Origin: Parapristionchus giblindavisi
Lineage: Eukaryota; Nematoda; Chromadorea; Rhabditida; Diplogasteridae
DNA: 64,000 bases
Assembly: GCA_943737045.1 (NCBI GenBank)
Contig: CALSFV010000226.1
Span: 868,001 to 932,000, forward strand
Direction of reading: 5' to 3'
Shown: in pieces, positions 63,218-64,000 of the stretch
Position numbering within the stretch: the stretch's first letter is position 1
How the letters are laid out: every line of letters begins with the position of its first letter
The notes under the pieces: model-generated
What the model saw: the letters and a program-made list of their open reading frames with translations, nothing else
What the model was told of the DNA's origin: nothing
Database searches by the model: none
Made by a program: the position numbers and the translations under genes

Positions 63218-64000
63218 CAGTGCTGACCAATATTCTATCATGTTTTGATTTTGCAGACATAACATTTTTCGTAGTCAACCGTTTCTCTACTTTGATATAG
63301 TAGCCTAATTTTTATCGATAATGGATCACAAACAATAAAAAAATGACAATTTGCAACGATCGGAACCTGGGCATATCGGCCATTGGGGTCACTGGGACAG
63401 CTTGGATTCAGTTCTACGCGTTCATTCATGATCGCTACACTTCCGAGAACTTCTAGGAGAAGACGATACTGCCCTGGATCCACGCCACGCACCGCCGCTC
63501 TTTCGTTATGGTGCACGATAACGATCTCAAGCGCAGGTCCGCTCCATCTTGCAGCCTAGTTTCGTCAAAGTCCGCAGAGTCCGGGAGATGGGAGAACACA
63601 ATCAATCATCCTTCCTGAACTTCGTACTGTGAAGCAAATGAAGGAATCGAACGCGTCCGAGAAGTCCGAGCAGCTTCATTGCGCTTCGGCTGCTATTCTC
63701 TCCTCCATCTTCGACAACCTGATCAACCCCATGCCTTAATACTTTCCTGCAGTTCCACACAGATTCCACACTTGAACTGAATCCAAGCTGCCCCCGTGAC
63801 CCAAATGTCCATATGTCACATGCCCACATGATGAATTCGCTGAAATAGTGATTTTTCATAAGTTGATCACAATTCCGTTGTTTGTGATCCAATATCGAGA
63901 AAAATTGGATCACTATATCACATTATCATATATACAAACATACTAAAAAATAGAGAAACAGTTGACTGCGAAGAAAGTTACAAAAAATGTTAGAATATTG
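63218..64000. mobile_element. Tc1-like element, cut by the window edge
   Basis: It starts after TA with CAGTGCTGACCAATATTC. About 200 bp at the left recur inverted from about 63770 to the window end, so the terminal repeats are long. The interior (63420-63720) has no clear transposase; VDPGQYRLLLEVLG on the minus strand is only suggestive of a DDE transposase remnant. Confidence 0.7.

Overview
The window is eukaryotic and looks like a Caenorhabditis-type nematode. Introns are small and end in TTTTCAG-, TTTTAAG- or TTAACAG-like acceptors, short TACCGTA-style inverted repeats are common, Tc1/mariner and TTAA-flanked inverted-repeat elements are dense, and polypeptide GalNAc-transferase exons are present. 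The species cannot be named from sequence alone. Almost no ordinary single-copy gene is visible: the window is a repeat-rich region carrying one multicopy gene family and one very large palindrome.

From 1 to about 46 kb lie at least eleven related copies of a small split gene that I do not recognise from any named family. The full form has four exons. A encodes 14 residues beginning MSSNRDWDLVELPE. B encodes 45-46 residues rich in Thr, Ser and Val. C encodes a coiled coil. D encodes a basic stretch starting KRA, one membrane segment and a short tail. The copies form pairs: a first cassette A-B-C-D (tail type II, KRAFVSLKIDDES-like) followed 216-361 bp later (inserts excluded) by a second cassette B-C1(n)-C2-D (tail type I, KRALVSHKQDEKR-like) that has no exon A. 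Complete first-cassette copies are at 7322-3541, 23075-22181, 28499-27694 and 45196-43896 (minus) and 30628-32102 (plus). Second-cassette copies are at 1837-981, 13625-10601, 21876-17737, 27332-25435, 43556-38804 (minus) and 32415-33932 (plus). A diverged terminal exon lies at 36666-36924. Exon phases match throughout (A-B and B-C phase 0, C-D phase 2). Exon D ends in GTATGAG, which can be read as a stop or as a splice donor, so D could also join to the next B in frame. An (AAT)n microsatellite of about 7 to 66 units sits just upstream of the D acceptor in most copies. The pair at 25.4-28.5 kb and the pair at 30.6-33.9 kb form an inverted duplication.

Between and inside these genes lie transposons and their remains: TTAA-flanked inverted-repeat elements, several with tRNA-like A and B boxes; three mariner-like elements with decayed transposase; a Ty3/gypsy remnant in which protease and integrase pieces are joined; a LINE reverse-transcriptase C-terminal fragment; and several long foldbacks, including one of 2 kb at 39.7-41.8 kb.

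From 47095 to 62692 lies a near-perfect palindrome with arms of 7.9 and 7.4 kb around a 301 bp spacer. Each arm carries the same C-terminal fragment of a polypeptide N-acetylgalactosaminyltransferase, read outward from the centre, plus a Tc1/mariner-type foldback, minisatellites and an array of about 41 bp repeats. The left arm alone holds a 569 bp element. The right junction abuts an orphan 5' flank of the cassette family (62700-63090). The window ends inside a Tc1-like element.
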